A DNA stretch of 64,000 nucleotides from contig NZ_SNUE01000006.1 of the NCBI RefSeq assembly GCF_012027425.1, positions 62,001-126,000 on the forward strand, given 5' to 3'. The number at the start of each line of letters is the position of its first letter. Position 1 is the stretch's first letter. The position numbers were made by a program, and so were the translations under genes. The notes below the pieces were generated by a model. It saw only the letters and a list, made by a program, of their open reading frames with translations, searched no databases and was not told where the DNA came from. Of the stretch, positions 1 through 9,943 are shown one piece after another. The DNA comes from Thermococcus sp. MV5. GTDB taxonomy: Archaea; Methanobacteriota_B; Thermococci; Thermococcales; Thermococcaceae.

Positions 1-2
1 TA

Positions 3-881
3 CAAGTGATTAGATGCAGTTATGGAATAAGGATTGTCAACTCCGAAAACATTACTATCGTCAATAGCATTTTCAAAGGAAATCTATATTGTTATTGGAA
101 AAGTGAATTTGCAGGGGATGCTGATTGTAAGGGAGGGGCTATTTTTGCTGATTATTCCACAAATCTATATATTATAAACAACTCCTTTGTTCCACACTCC
201 TATCTTTTCTCCAATATCTACGGGGTATATCTGGTAATGGTCGAGAACTCCATAGTTTATGGGAATAGATTTGTAAGTTCAATTAAGTGCTATCCCTCTG
301 CAGCATTTGGGGGCTACTGCAAAGGAACAGCAATTTACTTAGATCGTTCTAACAACAATGAATTAACTAGAAACACAATTTATCTTCCCTCAAGTGGTGG
401 TATGGAGTATGCAGCGGAAGTTTATGGAATGTACATCTCTGGGCACAATAACACTATTTATCTGAATAATTTTTATGGCGAACAAAAGCCATCTCAACCA
501 AGTGAAGGTATAGGTTTCTTTTATCTGTACCATACAGGAGAGAATATTTTTCATTCCCCCAAAGTTATCTATAGGTTTGGTAACGAGACTTTTGAAGGAT
601 TTTTGGGCAATTACTGGGCTACGTATAATGGATCTGATGAAAATGGAGACGGTCTTATAGAGTGGCCTTTTAAGGTGGATAAATACCCATTAGTCCTTCC
701 CTCAGAGAACTATGAAATTATAAAACTTGCAGAAGAATCCAAAACAAGTACAACCCCTCTAAATAATCTAACAAACTCCCCAACAACACCTTCATTCCCT
801 CAAGAAAACGGAGAATTCAAATACTTCTTTCCAATCTTAGCAGTTCTAGCTATTTTAATCATTCTGTGGAGATGGAAGTGA
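3..881 (+). CDS. C-terminal part of a right-handed beta-helix (NosD-like) surface protein
   Basis: The reading frame is open to the left edge of the window, so this is the 3' end of a longer gene. The protein has irregular repeats rich in Asn and in NxxxxNxF/NxI rungs, typical of parallel beta-helix (NosD/PbH1) proteins. Near residues 195-225 it has the usual closing motif GNYW followed by NGDG and KYPLV. A Thr/Ser/Pro linker follows (about 245-265), then a C-terminal membrane segment (about 270-288) ending in Trp-Arg-Trp-Lys. It is probably exported and anchored to the membrane by its C-terminus. The family is often annotated as periplasmic copper-binding, but no substrate can be inferred here. 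Its end overlaps the convergent next gene by 27 bases. Confidence 0.7.
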   Translation, partial: QVIRCSYGIRIVNSENITIVNSIFKGNLYCYWKSEFAGDADCKGGAIFADYSTNLYIINNSFVPHSYLFSNIYGVYLVMVENSIVYGNRFVSSIKCYPSAAFGGYCKGTAIYLDRSNNNELTRNTIYLPSSGGMEYAAEVYGMYISGHNNTIYLNNFYGEQKPSQPSEGIGFFYLYHTGENIFHSPKVIYRFGNETFEGFLGNYWATYNGSDENGDGLIEWPFKVDKYPLVLPSENYEIIKLAEESKTSTTPLNNLTNSPTTPSFPQENGEFKYFFPILAVLAILIILWRWK

Positions 882-1373
882 ATACTCCCAAACTACGTCT
901 GGAGGGAATGCCCCCTCCCTAAATTTCTTGATGATTTCTTCTGCTTTTGAATAGGCAAAGTCAAAGGTTTTTTTATCAATCAATCCATAGTTAAGGGCCA
1001 TCTCAAGTTCTTCTTCATCAAGAAGGAAAACTTCTCCATTCGGAAAAATAAAAATATCTAAAAACAGATCCAACATCTCCAGATTATCATTCTCTCTTTT
1101 AGTATGTGCTAGAATATCAATGTAAAGGCCCTTAAAATTGCCTTCTTTGTCATAAACTTTTAGTATGTCATAGTTCTCTCCAATAAAGGCAAAATAAATC
1201 ATTGTGTAGTCATTATCAATAACTTTGACTCCGTTAACGAAAAGTGGAGTGAGCATCCCCTCAAATTTCGACTTTGCCACAATTATATCGCCTAGGTCTG
1301 CTATGAGCTCATCTTCTCTCTCAAGAATCCGATTTGGGACACGCTTGTAAATGAGGTGAATTTTTCCAGCCAT
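855..1373 (-). CDS. DUF402 domain protein
   Basis: A 172-residue protein that fits the DUF402 beta-barrel family. It carries the acidic cluster expected for metal-dependent phosphate hydrolysis: Asp in the DGKxxxIDIL-like stretch at about residues 83-88 and the LDLFLDIFIFPNG stretch at about 100-112. Family members in bacteria hydrolyse nucleoside tri/diphosphates, and in Pyrococcus a DUF402 domain is part of the RNA-binding protein FAU-1. The FAU-1 N-terminal domain is absent here. A TATA-like stretch at about 1394-1405 (minus strand) places transcription start almost at the ATG, suggesting a leaderless mRNA. The substrate is unknown. Confidence 0.65.
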   Translation of the reverse strand: MAGKIHLIYKRVPNRILEREDELIADLGDIIVAKSKFEGMLTPLFVNGVKVIDNDYTMIYFAFIGENYDILKVYDKEGNFKGLYIDILAHTKRENDNLEMLDLFLDIFIFPNGEVFLLDEEELEMALNYGLIDKKTFDFAYSKAEEIIKKFREGAFPPDVVWEYSLPSPQND

Positions 1374-1438
1374 CGATAATTCACTGCATTTTGAAATATA
1401 TTAATCCTTCGGTACAAGACAATGGAAAAAAGAAGAGA

Positions 1439-3142
1439 TCAGCCAAAAATAAGCTCCCTTAATTTCTCTGGAAGCTCTTCGATCTTAACCCTAATCTGCT
1501 CTCTCGTATCTCTGTCCCTAATTGTTACAGTATTATCTTCAGGGGTTTGATTATCTACTGTCACACAATAGGGAGTTCCTATCTCATCGTACCTTGCATA
1601 TCTCCTCCCTACTGTATCCTTCTCATCGTAAACTACGATAAATCCTTCCTTCTGTAGAGTTCTGAAGATGTCATAGGCAATTGTTGTGAGGGGTTCCTTT
1701 GCTACCAATGGAAGAACTGCAACTTCTATTGGAGCCATATCCTTCTTAATTTTCAGATAAACTCTACCATCTTCATCCACGGCCAATGAATTCTCCAGAA
1801 GGAGATAGAACGGTCTGTCTATACCAAAGCTCGGCTCTAGGACATGAGGTACTATTTTTTCACCAGTTATCGTTTCCTCAATTTCTTTGACAATAAAGTC
1901 ATCTTTTTCAAGCTCATATCCTTCTATCATTATCTTCCCAATCTTTTCAAGCCCCTCAACTATCTTTTTAAGCTCTTCTTGACTCATTCCTTGCAGTTTT
2001 TGATTAATCCTCTTTGCATCGCTTTTTAGTTTAGGCCCTACGCGTTTCATGTTAAGGGAAACTTTAAGCTTTCTAATAGTCTTAGGCCCTTTATAGTGGA
2101 TCATTACGGTTAAATCTGCACCGCTTTCCTTTATATGCTTGCTCAAGTCATAATCTCCTCTGTATGCTATACCCACACACTCTATCCAACCAAATCTTTC
2201 ACTGTGGATTTCTACATCCCATGTGTCAGTTGAGTAGTGGGCCCTCTCTTCGGGTAATTGTTGCCTAAATCTTATCTTGTCCTCGGGGATACCTATGTCA
2301 AGGAGAATCTTCTTAACCATCGCCATGTAGTAGGCGAAGAAAGTATTTAGAAGATAGCCTTTCTTAACAGCATCTTCTAAGGTAAGTTCAATCATCCCTA
2401 AGTCCTTGAGCTGATGTTCAATTGGATAAAGACAAAGAACTTCATCTTTCACCTCATCAAAATGTGGATGATCCGTTTCACTGGGATTGAAGAATATTTC
2501 CACCTCGGCCTGAGTGAACTCTCTAAGCCTGAGCATTCCTTGTCTCGGAGAGATCTCATTCCTATAAGCTTTGCCAATTTGGAATACTCCAAATGGGAGC
2601 TGGTTTCTCGCAAAGTTGTTTAAACGCTTAAAGTTTACAAATATACCTTGAGCAGTTTCAGGCCTGAGGTACCCTTTTTTGTCTTTATAAGGACCAATAT
2701 AAGTTTCGAACATCAGATTAAAGTACCAAACATCAGAAAGCTCTCCCTCACATTCGGGACACTTTATATCATGCTCTCTTATCAACTGAGTTAAATGCTC
2801 TGCACTTAAGCCCTCTGTATCTATCTCAAGAACGTCCTCCACAATGTGATCCGCTCTGAATCTTGAGCCACATTTCTTACATTCAGTTAATGGATCAACA
2901 AATTTTTCCACGTGTCCTGAAGCTATAAAAACCTCTTCTGGAGTAATATCAGGAGTCTCAATTTCAAAGAACCCTTCCCTTATAAAAGCTTCTCTAATCT
3001 TCTTCTCAATCTTCCTCTTTATTGTAGCTCCAAGAGGACCGTAATCGTAAAAACCTTTCGCTCCACCATAGATTTCAAAACTACCCCACGCAAAACCTCT
3101 CCTTCTCATCAAGTCTTGAAGAGCCTCATACTTATTCACCAT
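1439..3142 (-). CDS. glyS: glycyl-tRNA synthetase (archaeal/eukaryotic alpha2 type)
   Basis: Class II synthetase that charges tRNA-Gly. Visible features are the N-terminal motif-1 region with WGSFEIYGGAKGFYDYGPLG (about residues 18-37) and two CxxC pairs (CKKCGSRF and CPEC, about 90-145). Motif 2 is near AYRNEISPRQGMLRLREF (about 225-242), and motif 3 lies in EPSFGIDRPFY (about 440). The C-terminal anticodon domain ends in a RDRDTREQ stretch. The frame is open for 36 codons upstream, but the ATG at 3142 is preceded by AAGGTGGTGGTA, gives 567 residues like Pyrococcus GlyRS, and starts MVNKYEAL. I therefore use that start. A TATA-like stretch lies near 3280-3290. Confidence 0.95.
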   Translation of the reverse strand: MVNKYEALQDLMRRRGFAWGSFEIYGGAKGFYDYGPLGATIKRKIEKKIREAFIREGFFEIETPDITPEEVFIASGHVEKFVDPLTECKKCGSRFRADHIVEDVLEIDTEGLSAEHLTQLIREHDIKCPECEGELSDVWYFNLMFETYIGPYKDKKGYLRPETAQGIFVNFKRLNNFARNQLPFGVFQIGKAYRNEISPRQGMLRLREFTQAEVEIFFNPSETDHPHFDEVKDEVLCLYPIEHQLKDLGMIELTLEDAVKKGYLLNTFFAYYMAMVKKILLDIGIPEDKIRFRQQLPEERAHYSTDTWDVEIHSERFGWIECVGIAYRGDYDLSKHIKESGADLTVMIHYKGPKTIRKLKVSLNMKRVGPKLKSDAKRINQKLQGMSQEELKKIVEGLEKIGKIMIEGYELEKDDFIVKEIEETITGEKIVPHVLEPSFGIDRPFYLLLENSLAVDEDGRVYLKIKKDMAPIEVAVLPLVAKEPLTTIAYDIFRTLQKEGFIVVYDEKDTVGRRYARYDEIGTPYCVTVDNQTPEDNTVTIRDRDTREQIRVKIEELPEKLRELIFG

Positions 3143-3424
3143 TACCACCACCTTAGTGCATGAAGGGAAAGCACCTAAAAAAGTTTTGCCCCAATCTTTG
3201 AAAAATTGATAAAAGAGTTGAGGTTCCCCGAGATAAAACTGGGTCATCACTTCAAATATTGGCCTAAATCACTTATATCTCCTCTTTTAATGCCATAGAG
3301 GTCCTTTTAGACAATCTTTCACCCATTACACCTGCCGAGGAGGGTTATAACATACGCCAAAAAGAGTTTATACATTCATCCTTTAAACTGTTCTCTAAGA
3401 GTGAGAAACATTACCAAAAGAATA

Positions 3425-3501
3425 TGGTGGACCGGGCGGGATTTGAACCCGCGGCCTTTGGCTTGCGAAGCCAACGCTCTCCCAAACTGAGCTACCGGCC
3501 C
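3425..3501 (-). tRNA. tRNA-Ala (anticodon CGC)
   Basis: Full cloverleaf on the minus strand: acceptor GGGCCGG/CCGGTCC with the G3:U70 wobble that identifies tRNA-Ala. The D arm is GCTC/GAGC, the anticodon stem is TTGGC/GCCAA with loop TTCGCAA, and the T arm is GCGGG/CCCGC. The discriminator is A and the 3' CCA is encoded at 3425-3427. It lies upstream of glyS on the same strand. Confidence 0.97.
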
Positions 3502-3761
3502 ATCCTGATTTTTATCTTTAAAGTCGACTTAAAAAGTTTTCTACAGAAATTCTCCACTGCCAGGAAAACAAAGTATTTAAAAACAAAATATCAAAGTCTG
3601 CGGAAATTTAATCCTCTCTAGCCAATTCTGGCATTCTCTTATGTTCCTCCGGTGTTAATCTCCTCCTTAGGAAGAGCCTAGTGTATTTGCATTATTAAGG
3701 CTGAAAATGATAAAAACATTGAGAGAGAAAATATTAAAGCAAATTAATGGAAGTGAGAAAA
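3502..3761. other. intergenic stretch with a coding-like remnant
   Basis: This holds the tRNA-Ala promoter region. On the minus strand at 3608-3691 it also holds a short open stretch of 27 codons without a start codon, bounded by stops. It is basic and polar (LFLRRRLTPEEHKRMPELAR) and reads like the tail of a protein rather than random spacer. The ureohydrolase promoter (AATATTAAAG, about 3729-3739) closes the region. I do not recognise the remnant's family. Confidence 0.3.
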
Positions 3762-4748
3762 ATGGGAAAATATAAACCCCGTGATCCTTTAAAAATTCCA
3801 AGGTTTGCAGACATCAGGACTTTTTGGCGCTTGCCATACATGAAGGAGATACCCACGAACATAGACTTTGCGGTTGTTGGAATACCTTTCGATACGGGAG
3901 CCTCTTATAGAGTCGGAGCCAGATATGGGCCGGAGGCCATTAGAAGTCAATCTTTAATACTGCGATCTCATAATCCGGCTTTAGACATTAGTCCATTTGA
4001 CTACTGCTCGGGAGTTGATTATGGGGACATTCCAGTAGTTCCAGGGTATATTGAGGACTCATACAAGAAAATTGAAGAGGGTCTTCTTCCAATAATAGAC
4101 AAAGGAGTGATTCCGATAGCTTTGGGGGGCGATCATTCAATAACCCTCGCTGAGCTTAGGGCCATGACAAAAAGACATGGTCCTGTGGCATTGGTTCAAT
4201 TTGACTCCCACACGGATACGGATCCGGATTATTACGGACACAAGTATAATCATGGAACGCCATTCATAAGAGCCGTGGAGGAGGGCTTACTTCTCGTTGA
4301 GCACTCCATTCAAGTTGGGATAAGAGGTTCAACATATTCAAAAGATGAAATAGAGAAAGCAAGGAAGCTTGGGTTTGAGGTAGTAACTGCTGAAGAAATG
4401 TATAAGCTTGGAATTGATGAGGTAGCGAAGAGAATTCAAGAGCGCGTGGGTGATGCTAAAGTTTTTGTAACGTTTGACATTGACTTTGTGGACCCTGCAT
4501 ACGCTCCCGGCACTGGTACTCCAGAGGTTGGAGGCCCAAGCAGTAGGGAAACTTTGGAATTAGTACGAAAGGGCCTGAAGGGCTTAAATTTCGTGGGCTT
4601 TGATTTAGTGGAAGTTTACCCACAATACGATCCAAGCTTCATTACCGCACTCTTAGCAGCGCACATCATTTTTGAATTCATATCACTAATAGCTTTAAAC
4701 AAGAGAGAAAAACAAACAAGAAAATCCGTTAAAACTTCTCAAGGGTAA
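3762..4748 (+). CDS. speB: arginase/agmatinase-family ureohydrolase
   Basis: Hydrolyses a guanidino compound to an amine plus urea using two Mn2+ ions. The metal motifs are all present: GGDHS (about residues 122-126), DSHTD (about 149-153), and FDIDFVDPAYAPGTGTPE (about 238-255). The 328-residue length and the DPDYYGHKYNHGTPF loop look more like bacterial guanidinobutyrase/agmatinase than the shorter agmatinase usual in Pyrococcus. The exact substrate (agmatine, aminopropylagmatine, guanidinobutyrate) is therefore open. The TATA at about 3729-3739 predicts transcription starting next to the ATG at 3762; an in-frame ATG at 3747 is the alternative. The tail overlaps the convergent phosphoesterase gene by 20 bases. 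Confidence 0.8.
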   Translation: MGKYKPRDPLKIPRFADIRTFWRLPYMKEIPTNIDFAVVGIPFDTGASYRVGARYGPEAIRSQSLILRSHNPALDISPFDYCSGVDYGDIPVVPGYIEDSYKKIEEGLLPIIDKGVIPIALGGDHSITLAELRAMTKRHGPVALVQFDSHTDTDPDYYGHKYNHGTPFIRAVEEGLLLVEHSIQVGIRGSTYSKDEIEKARKLGFEVVTAEEMYKLGIDEVAKRIQERVGDAKVFVTFDIDFVDPAYAPGTGTPEVGGPSSRETLELVRKGLKGLNFVGFDLVEVYPQYDPSFITALLAAHIIFEFISLIALNKREKQTRKSVKTSQG

Positions 4749-5385
4749 TGTCTTTCACTTTTTTTGTATCCCCATCAAAGTCTATTACAGCATAATGCCC
4801 TCTGGACAACGGCCCGGGATTTACGATAAGTGTCTTTTCCACCTCATCTATACCCATGGCCTCATGTATATGCCCACATATAACCAGTGGAGGTTGCTTT
4901 TCTTCAATAAACTTTCTTAAAGATTTGCTCCCTGCATGAGTTCCGACAAAAGTTTTGTCTACTTTAGTATTCTTGGGTGGAGCATGGGAAAGCACTATGT
5001 CTCCATCTTGGTAGTTTTTAACTAAGATTTCCCAGATTTCATCTTCACTAAGCTCCCATATTGTTGAGAAGGGCGTTATGTTCGAACCTCCTATTCCGAT
5101 AATGCCGACGTTCCCAAATTCTATCCTTTTGTTGTGGAGGCTAACTCTGAGCTCTTCAAGAAGATCAAGAACATCCCTACCATCACAGTTGCCCATCACT
5201 GCATAAAAGGGCTTTCCAAGAGCTATAAATTCCTTTAAAATGTTATATGCTGCCTCCCTTCCTCTAAAATGAGTTAAATCTCCTGCTATTAACATGAGAT
5301 CAAAATCTTCATCCTTAATGTGCTCTAAAAACTCTTTAACTTTATTCCCCCTTCCATGGATATCTGTTACTGCAACGAGTCTCAT
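4729..5385 (-). CDS. calcineurin-like metallophosphoesterase
   Basis: A 218-residue stand-alone phosphoesterase with the complete di-metal site: DIHGR at residue 8, GDLTHF at about 36, GNCD at about 65, SHAPP at about 134 and GHIHE at about 172. It belongs to the small YfcE/MJ0912-like group of archaeal phosphodiesterases. The substrate is unknown. The start is the ATG at 5385, with AGGTGGTGATATG upstream. It is cytoplasmic, since no signal peptide is seen. Confidence 0.85.
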   Translation of the reverse strand: MRLVAVTDIHGRGNKVKEFLEHIKDEDFDLMLIAGDLTHFRGREAAYNILKEFIALGKPFYAVMGNCDGRDVLDLLEELRVSLHNKRIEFGNVGIIGIGGSNITPFSTIWELSEDEIWEILVKNYQDGDIVLSHAPPKNTKVDKTFVGTHAGSKSLRKFIEEKQPPLVICGHIHEAMGIDEVEKTLIVNPGPLSRGHYAVIDFDGDTKKVKDITLEKF

Positions 5386-5466
5386 ATCACCACCTACACA
5401 AAATATGTTATGAAGCTTAAATCATTGGCGGTTAACTTTAAAACTTGAAGTCCAATTCATAAATGT

Positions 5467-6857
<1,391 letters not shown>

Positions 6858-6859
<2 letters not shown>

Positions 6860-6952
6860 GTTTGCATTATTGTTACAAACTTATTTAAAAAGAGTTTGCA
6901 GTCTAAATGCAAAACCTTTATATATATCTTTGCACTATCACTGCACATGATA
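6858..6952 (+). promoter_or_regulatory. promoter and palindromic operator-like region of the DUF4143 ATPase gene
   Basis: The region holds a strong TATA box, TTTATATATA (6917-6926). Just upstream is the inverted repeat TTTGCA-N7-TGCAAA (6895-6913), with further TTTGCA copies at 6861-6866 and 6929-6934. An AAGTTTG-N11-CAAACTT hairpin (6858-6882) could end the dys transcript. Overlapping the ATG is TATCAC-N5-ATGATA (6936-6952), one base off the Thermococcales glycolytic-regulator consensus TATCACn5GTGATA. The TATA-to-ATG spacing (about 25 bases) indicates a leaderless mRNA. Factor binding is inference. Confidence 0.5.
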
Positions 6953-8104
6953 GAAGAACAAAACTCATGGTGGTTTGGAGAACCAGACCTTGATTGGTTA
7001 ACGTTTGAAGGTCTGACTTATAGAATTTTTCCCTCTTGGACAAGACAAGTTTCTCTCAAGCCGTTTTCCCTTAACTTTGTCCTTGGTCCGAGAAGAGTTG
7101 GAAAGACAATGGGAATAAAACTTTTAATAAAAGAGCTTGTAAAAGAGAACCCTTACTCAGTCTTCTACTTCAGCTGTGATGTTCTTGAAGACTACAGGGA
7201 TCTTCTTGAAGTTCTTGAGGAGTACCTTAAATTAAAAAAGAGAAAGGGAATAAAAACATCTTATATTTTCCTTGATGAGGTAACCCTTACCAGAGAATGG
7301 TGGAGGGCGGTTAAATACCTTATTGATCAGGGAAAAATTAGAGGAGATGTTGTTACAGTTACTGGTTCAGTCTCGCTTGCTGCTGGAAGGCATATTGAAA
7401 CTTTTGGTGGTAGAAGAGGAAATGGAACAATAATTGAAGTTATGCCCCTAGATTTTTATAGTTACTACAGCATATTTTATGAAGAATTTTTCTCTTCAAA
7501 AGCTGAAGAGGTCTTTGAAAGATACCTGGAGACGGGAGGATATTTAGCCTATCTCAATGGAGATATCAAAGTTGAAGAACTTGTAGGTCTAATAAAAGCT
7601 GATTTAAAAGCTTTAGAACGTTCTACTGATCTTGCAAGAGATATAATGGGAGCAATCATAGACAAAGCCCCCTCTCCCGTTTCATTCAACTCAATAGCAA
7701 AGTCTGTAGGAATCTCACCCCACACTGCAAGAGATTACGTGGAACTTTTTGAGGCCCTTCATGTTCTCCTTCAGATTCTTTTCCTTGGAGGAGATGGAAA
7801 AGTGTACTCAAGAAAGGAGCGCAAATTGATTATTAGAGATCCTCTAATTGGACGTGCAATGGGACTATGGACACGCAGAAAGTTGAATAAAGATGTCCTG
7901 TACGAGTGGCTTGTTCAAGAACATCTTTATAGACAATTTAAGGAGATCTACTATTTCCGTAATTCCTATGAAGTAGACGCAATAGCAGGCGGTTTGAAAG
8001 TAGAAGTAAAGTCGAGAAAGGCGAAGTTAAGATATCCAAAAGATGTAAAAGTGTTAAGTGGACAGGAAATTCCAAGCTTTCTTTATGACCTTGGAAAAAG
8101 ATAA
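6947..8104 (+). CDS. AAA ATPase with C-terminal DUF4143 nuclease-like domain
   Basis: A 385-residue protein of the archaeal ATPase/DUF4143 family. Walker A is GPRRVGKT (about residues 45-52) and Walker B is YIFLDEV (about 105-111). A winged-helix-like middle region contains SIAKSVGISPHTARDY (about 245-260). A C-terminal PD-(D/E)XK-like core contains EVDAIAGGLKVEVKSRK (about 347-363). Family members are common in archaea and have no settled function. I use the ATG at 6947 because the TATA at 6917-6926 predicts transcription starting there; an upstream in-frame start at 6896 would lie before the TATA box. Confidence 0.8.
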   Translation: MIEEQNSWWFGEPDLDWLTFEGLTYRIFPSWTRQVSLKPFSLNFVLGPRRVGKTMGIKLLIKELVKENPYSVFYFSCDVLEDYRDLLEVLEEYLKLKKRKGIKTSYIFLDEVTLTREWWRAVKYLIDQGKIRGDVVTVTGSVSLAAGRHIETFGGRRGNGTIIEVMPLDFYSYYSIFYEEFFSSKAEEVFERYLETGGYLAYLNGDIKVEELVGLIKADLKALERSTDLARDIMGAIIDKAPSPVSFNSIAKSVGISPHTARDYVELFEALHVLLQILFLGGDGKVYSRKERKLIIRDPLIGRAMGLWTRRKLNKDVLYEWLVQEHLYRQFKEIYYFRNSYEVDAIAGGLKVEVKSRKAKLRYPKDVKVLSGQEIPSFLYDLGKR

Positions 8105-8113
8105 ATCTTAAAA

Positions 8114-9304
8114 TTAATACAGCGTCATCCAGACCTCTTCTCCCTCTTTATACCCCTCACTGTCCTCTGGAACCTCTATGTAACCATTACTTTCCACCAG
8201 GGCGCTTATTATTCCACTTCCTTTCTTTCGTATTGGATAAGCTTTGCCATCTTCGTAATAAACCTTCACAAATTCGTGTCTTCCAAGGGACGAGGGGACT
8301 TTGGCCATCAAAGTCGTTTTAATCTTTATGGGCTTGTAATTAGCTCCAGCGAGCTTCGCTAAAGCATACTTAACATAGAGGTGAAACTGAGCAAACACTG
8401 CAGAAGGATAGCCACTCATGACAAAAACCCTCTCTCCATACCCTATAGGCCTTCCGGGTTTATTCGTGCACCCATGGAAAAGAAGTTTAACGAATTTGTG
8501 GGCATAGTCCTTTTCTCCAAAGGCGCTCCCGCCGGTTATCAAAACAAGATCACATTCACATTTTGCCCTTTCTAAGGTTGCTCTAATCAATTCTTCATCA
8601 TCCGGAATTACTCCATAAAAAACTGGCTCACTAAAGTAATCTCTAACAAGGCCCTTAAGCATTGTTGAATTACTATCAAGGATCTTCCCACTCTCCAAAG
8701 CCTCTTCGTTGAGATCTTCTATTAGTTCGTCCCCAGTGACGATTATTCCGACTCTTGGTTTTCTTTTAACTTTGACAGTTTTGAATCCCAAAGCTTTAAG
8801 CATTGCCAAGTCTTGAGGCCTAAGTACTTGGCCCTTTTGGAGAATAATTTCACCTTTCTTAACATCTTCTCCTCTAAATGCGACATTCTCTCCTGGAGCA
8901 ACAGGCCTGAGCACGTAAATCTTGTTTTCCTCTCTTTTTGCATACTCTTGCATAATAACAGCATTTGCTCCATTGGGCATTTTATTGCCAGTCATGAGTC
9001 TTATTGCCTTACCATTTGTAACTTCCTTCTCACTTTCCATTCCTGCAGTAATTTCATCAATTACCTCAAGCTCAATTGGAGCGTATTCCCTTGCTTGAAA
9101 AGTATCCTCCGCTCTAAGGGCATATCCATCCACAGCAGAACGGTTGAAAGGTGGCAAATCTATTGGAGATACAATATCCTCTCCAAGAACTCGTCCAAGA
9201 GCATTGTCTAGAGGAAGTTCCTCAACTTCTTTTACTTCCTTAATATTGTTCAGCATCATTTCAAGAGCTTCTTTGTAAGGAGTTAAGCGCTTAAATTCCC
9301 TCAT
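8114..9304 (-). CDS. moeA: molybdopterin molybdenumtransferase MoeA (probably tungsten in this lineage)
   Basis: Inserts the metal oxyanion into adenylylated pterin; in Thermococcales the cofactor mainly serves tungsten oxidoreductases. Visible features are the domain I/II motif PLDNALGRVL and PPFNRSAVDGYALRA (about residues 33-70). The MoCF domain contains RVGIIVTGDEL (about 178) and LVLITGGSAFGEKDYA (about 245-260). The C-terminal beta domain closes the protein. The ATG at 9304 has AGGTGG five bases upstream; a GTG three codons earlier is less likely. It lies downstream of moaB on the same strand, so the two probably act and are transcribed together. Confidence 0.92.
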   Translation of the reverse strand: MREFKRLTPYKEALEMMLNNIKEVKEVEELPLDNALGRVLGEDIVSPIDLPPFNRSAVDGYALRAEDTFQAREYAPIELEVIDEITAGMESEKEVTNGKAIRLMTGNKMPNGANAVIMQEYAKREENKIYVLRPVAPGENVAFRGEDVKKGEIILQKGQVLRPQDLAMLKALGFKTVKVKRKPRVGIIVTGDELIEDLNEEALESGKILDSNSTMLKGLVRDYFSEPVFYGVIPDDEELIRATLERAKCECDLVLITGGSAFGEKDYAHKFVKLLFHGCTNKPGRPIGYGERVFVMSGYPSAVFAQFHLYVKYALAKLAGANYKPIKIKTTLMAKVPSSLGRHEFVKVYYEDGKAYPIRKKGSGIISALVESNGYIEVPEDSEGYKEGEEVWMTLY

Positions 9305-9313
9305 CTTTTCCAC

Positions 9314-9330
9314 CTTTTAACTTTTAAGTT
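9314..9330 (+). repeat. 17-bp palindromic intergenic element, copy A
   Basis: CTTTTAACTTTTAAGTT, one mismatch from copies at 47400-47416 and 58213-58229. It sits in the 44-base moaB-moeA spacer. See the corresponding finding. Confidence 0.5.
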
Positions 9331-9348
9331 TTAAATTATAACTTCTAA

Positions 9349-9858
9349 CTACTCCCGTGCATGCTTTAGAATATGATATGCCTCACGTTTTATTATCTCG
9401 ACAGCTGTTTTCACGGCATTTAAGCTCCCTGGAAGACAAAAAACGACTTTACTCTCCTTGTCTCTTATTATCCCAGCAGTTGCTCTACTTAGCACTGCTG
9501 CAGTTCCTACTTCCTCATAACTTTTCAACCTAAAAATCTCACCAAAACCCACGAGTTCTTTATCAAAAAGAGACCTCAAAGCTTCAATTGTAACATCTCT
9601 TCTCGTTACTCCTGTTCCACCAGTAGTTATCACAACATCGGCTTTTTCGAGGGCCTCAATCACGGCTTTTATTATCTTAAGCTTTTCATCTGGGACTACT
9701 GCATAATAAACGTTATCATTCCCCTCCTTCCTCAATTCCTCAATTATGTAATATCCACTTAGATCCTCTCTCTTCCCAATACTTGCAGTATCGCTTACGG
9801 TTATAACAGCAAACTTAAACTTCTTGGGAGCTTTCGCTTTATGTTCCTCGTGAGACAT
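9349..9858 (-). CDS. moaB: molybdenum cofactor biosynthesis protein MoaB/Mog
   Basis: Adenylylates molybdopterin ahead of MoeA. The MoCF fold shows FAVITVSDTAS (about residues 15-25), DVVITTGGTGVTRRDVTIEAL (about 75-95), FGEIFR and the C-terminal VVFCLPGSLNAVKTA. I start at the ATG at 9858 (169 residues), which is preceded by GGTGGTGTAAA; the frame is open 16 codons further but without a site. It is followed 44 bases later by moeA. Confidence 0.9.
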   Translation of the reverse strand: MSHEEHKAKAPKKFKFAVITVSDTASIGKREDLSGYYIIEELRKEGNDNVYYAVVPDEKLKIIKAVIEALEKADVVITTGGTGVTRRDVTIEALRSLFDKELVGFGEIFRLKSYEEVGTAAVLSRATAGIIRDKESKVVFCLPGSLNAVKTAVEIIKREAYHILKHARE

Positions 9859-9943
9859 TTTACACCACCGTTTAACATTGTCCGGGAAGGTTAATAATCT
9901 TTTCATATCTTGCTAATAACTCTCCATCTGGGATGGGGGGCTT

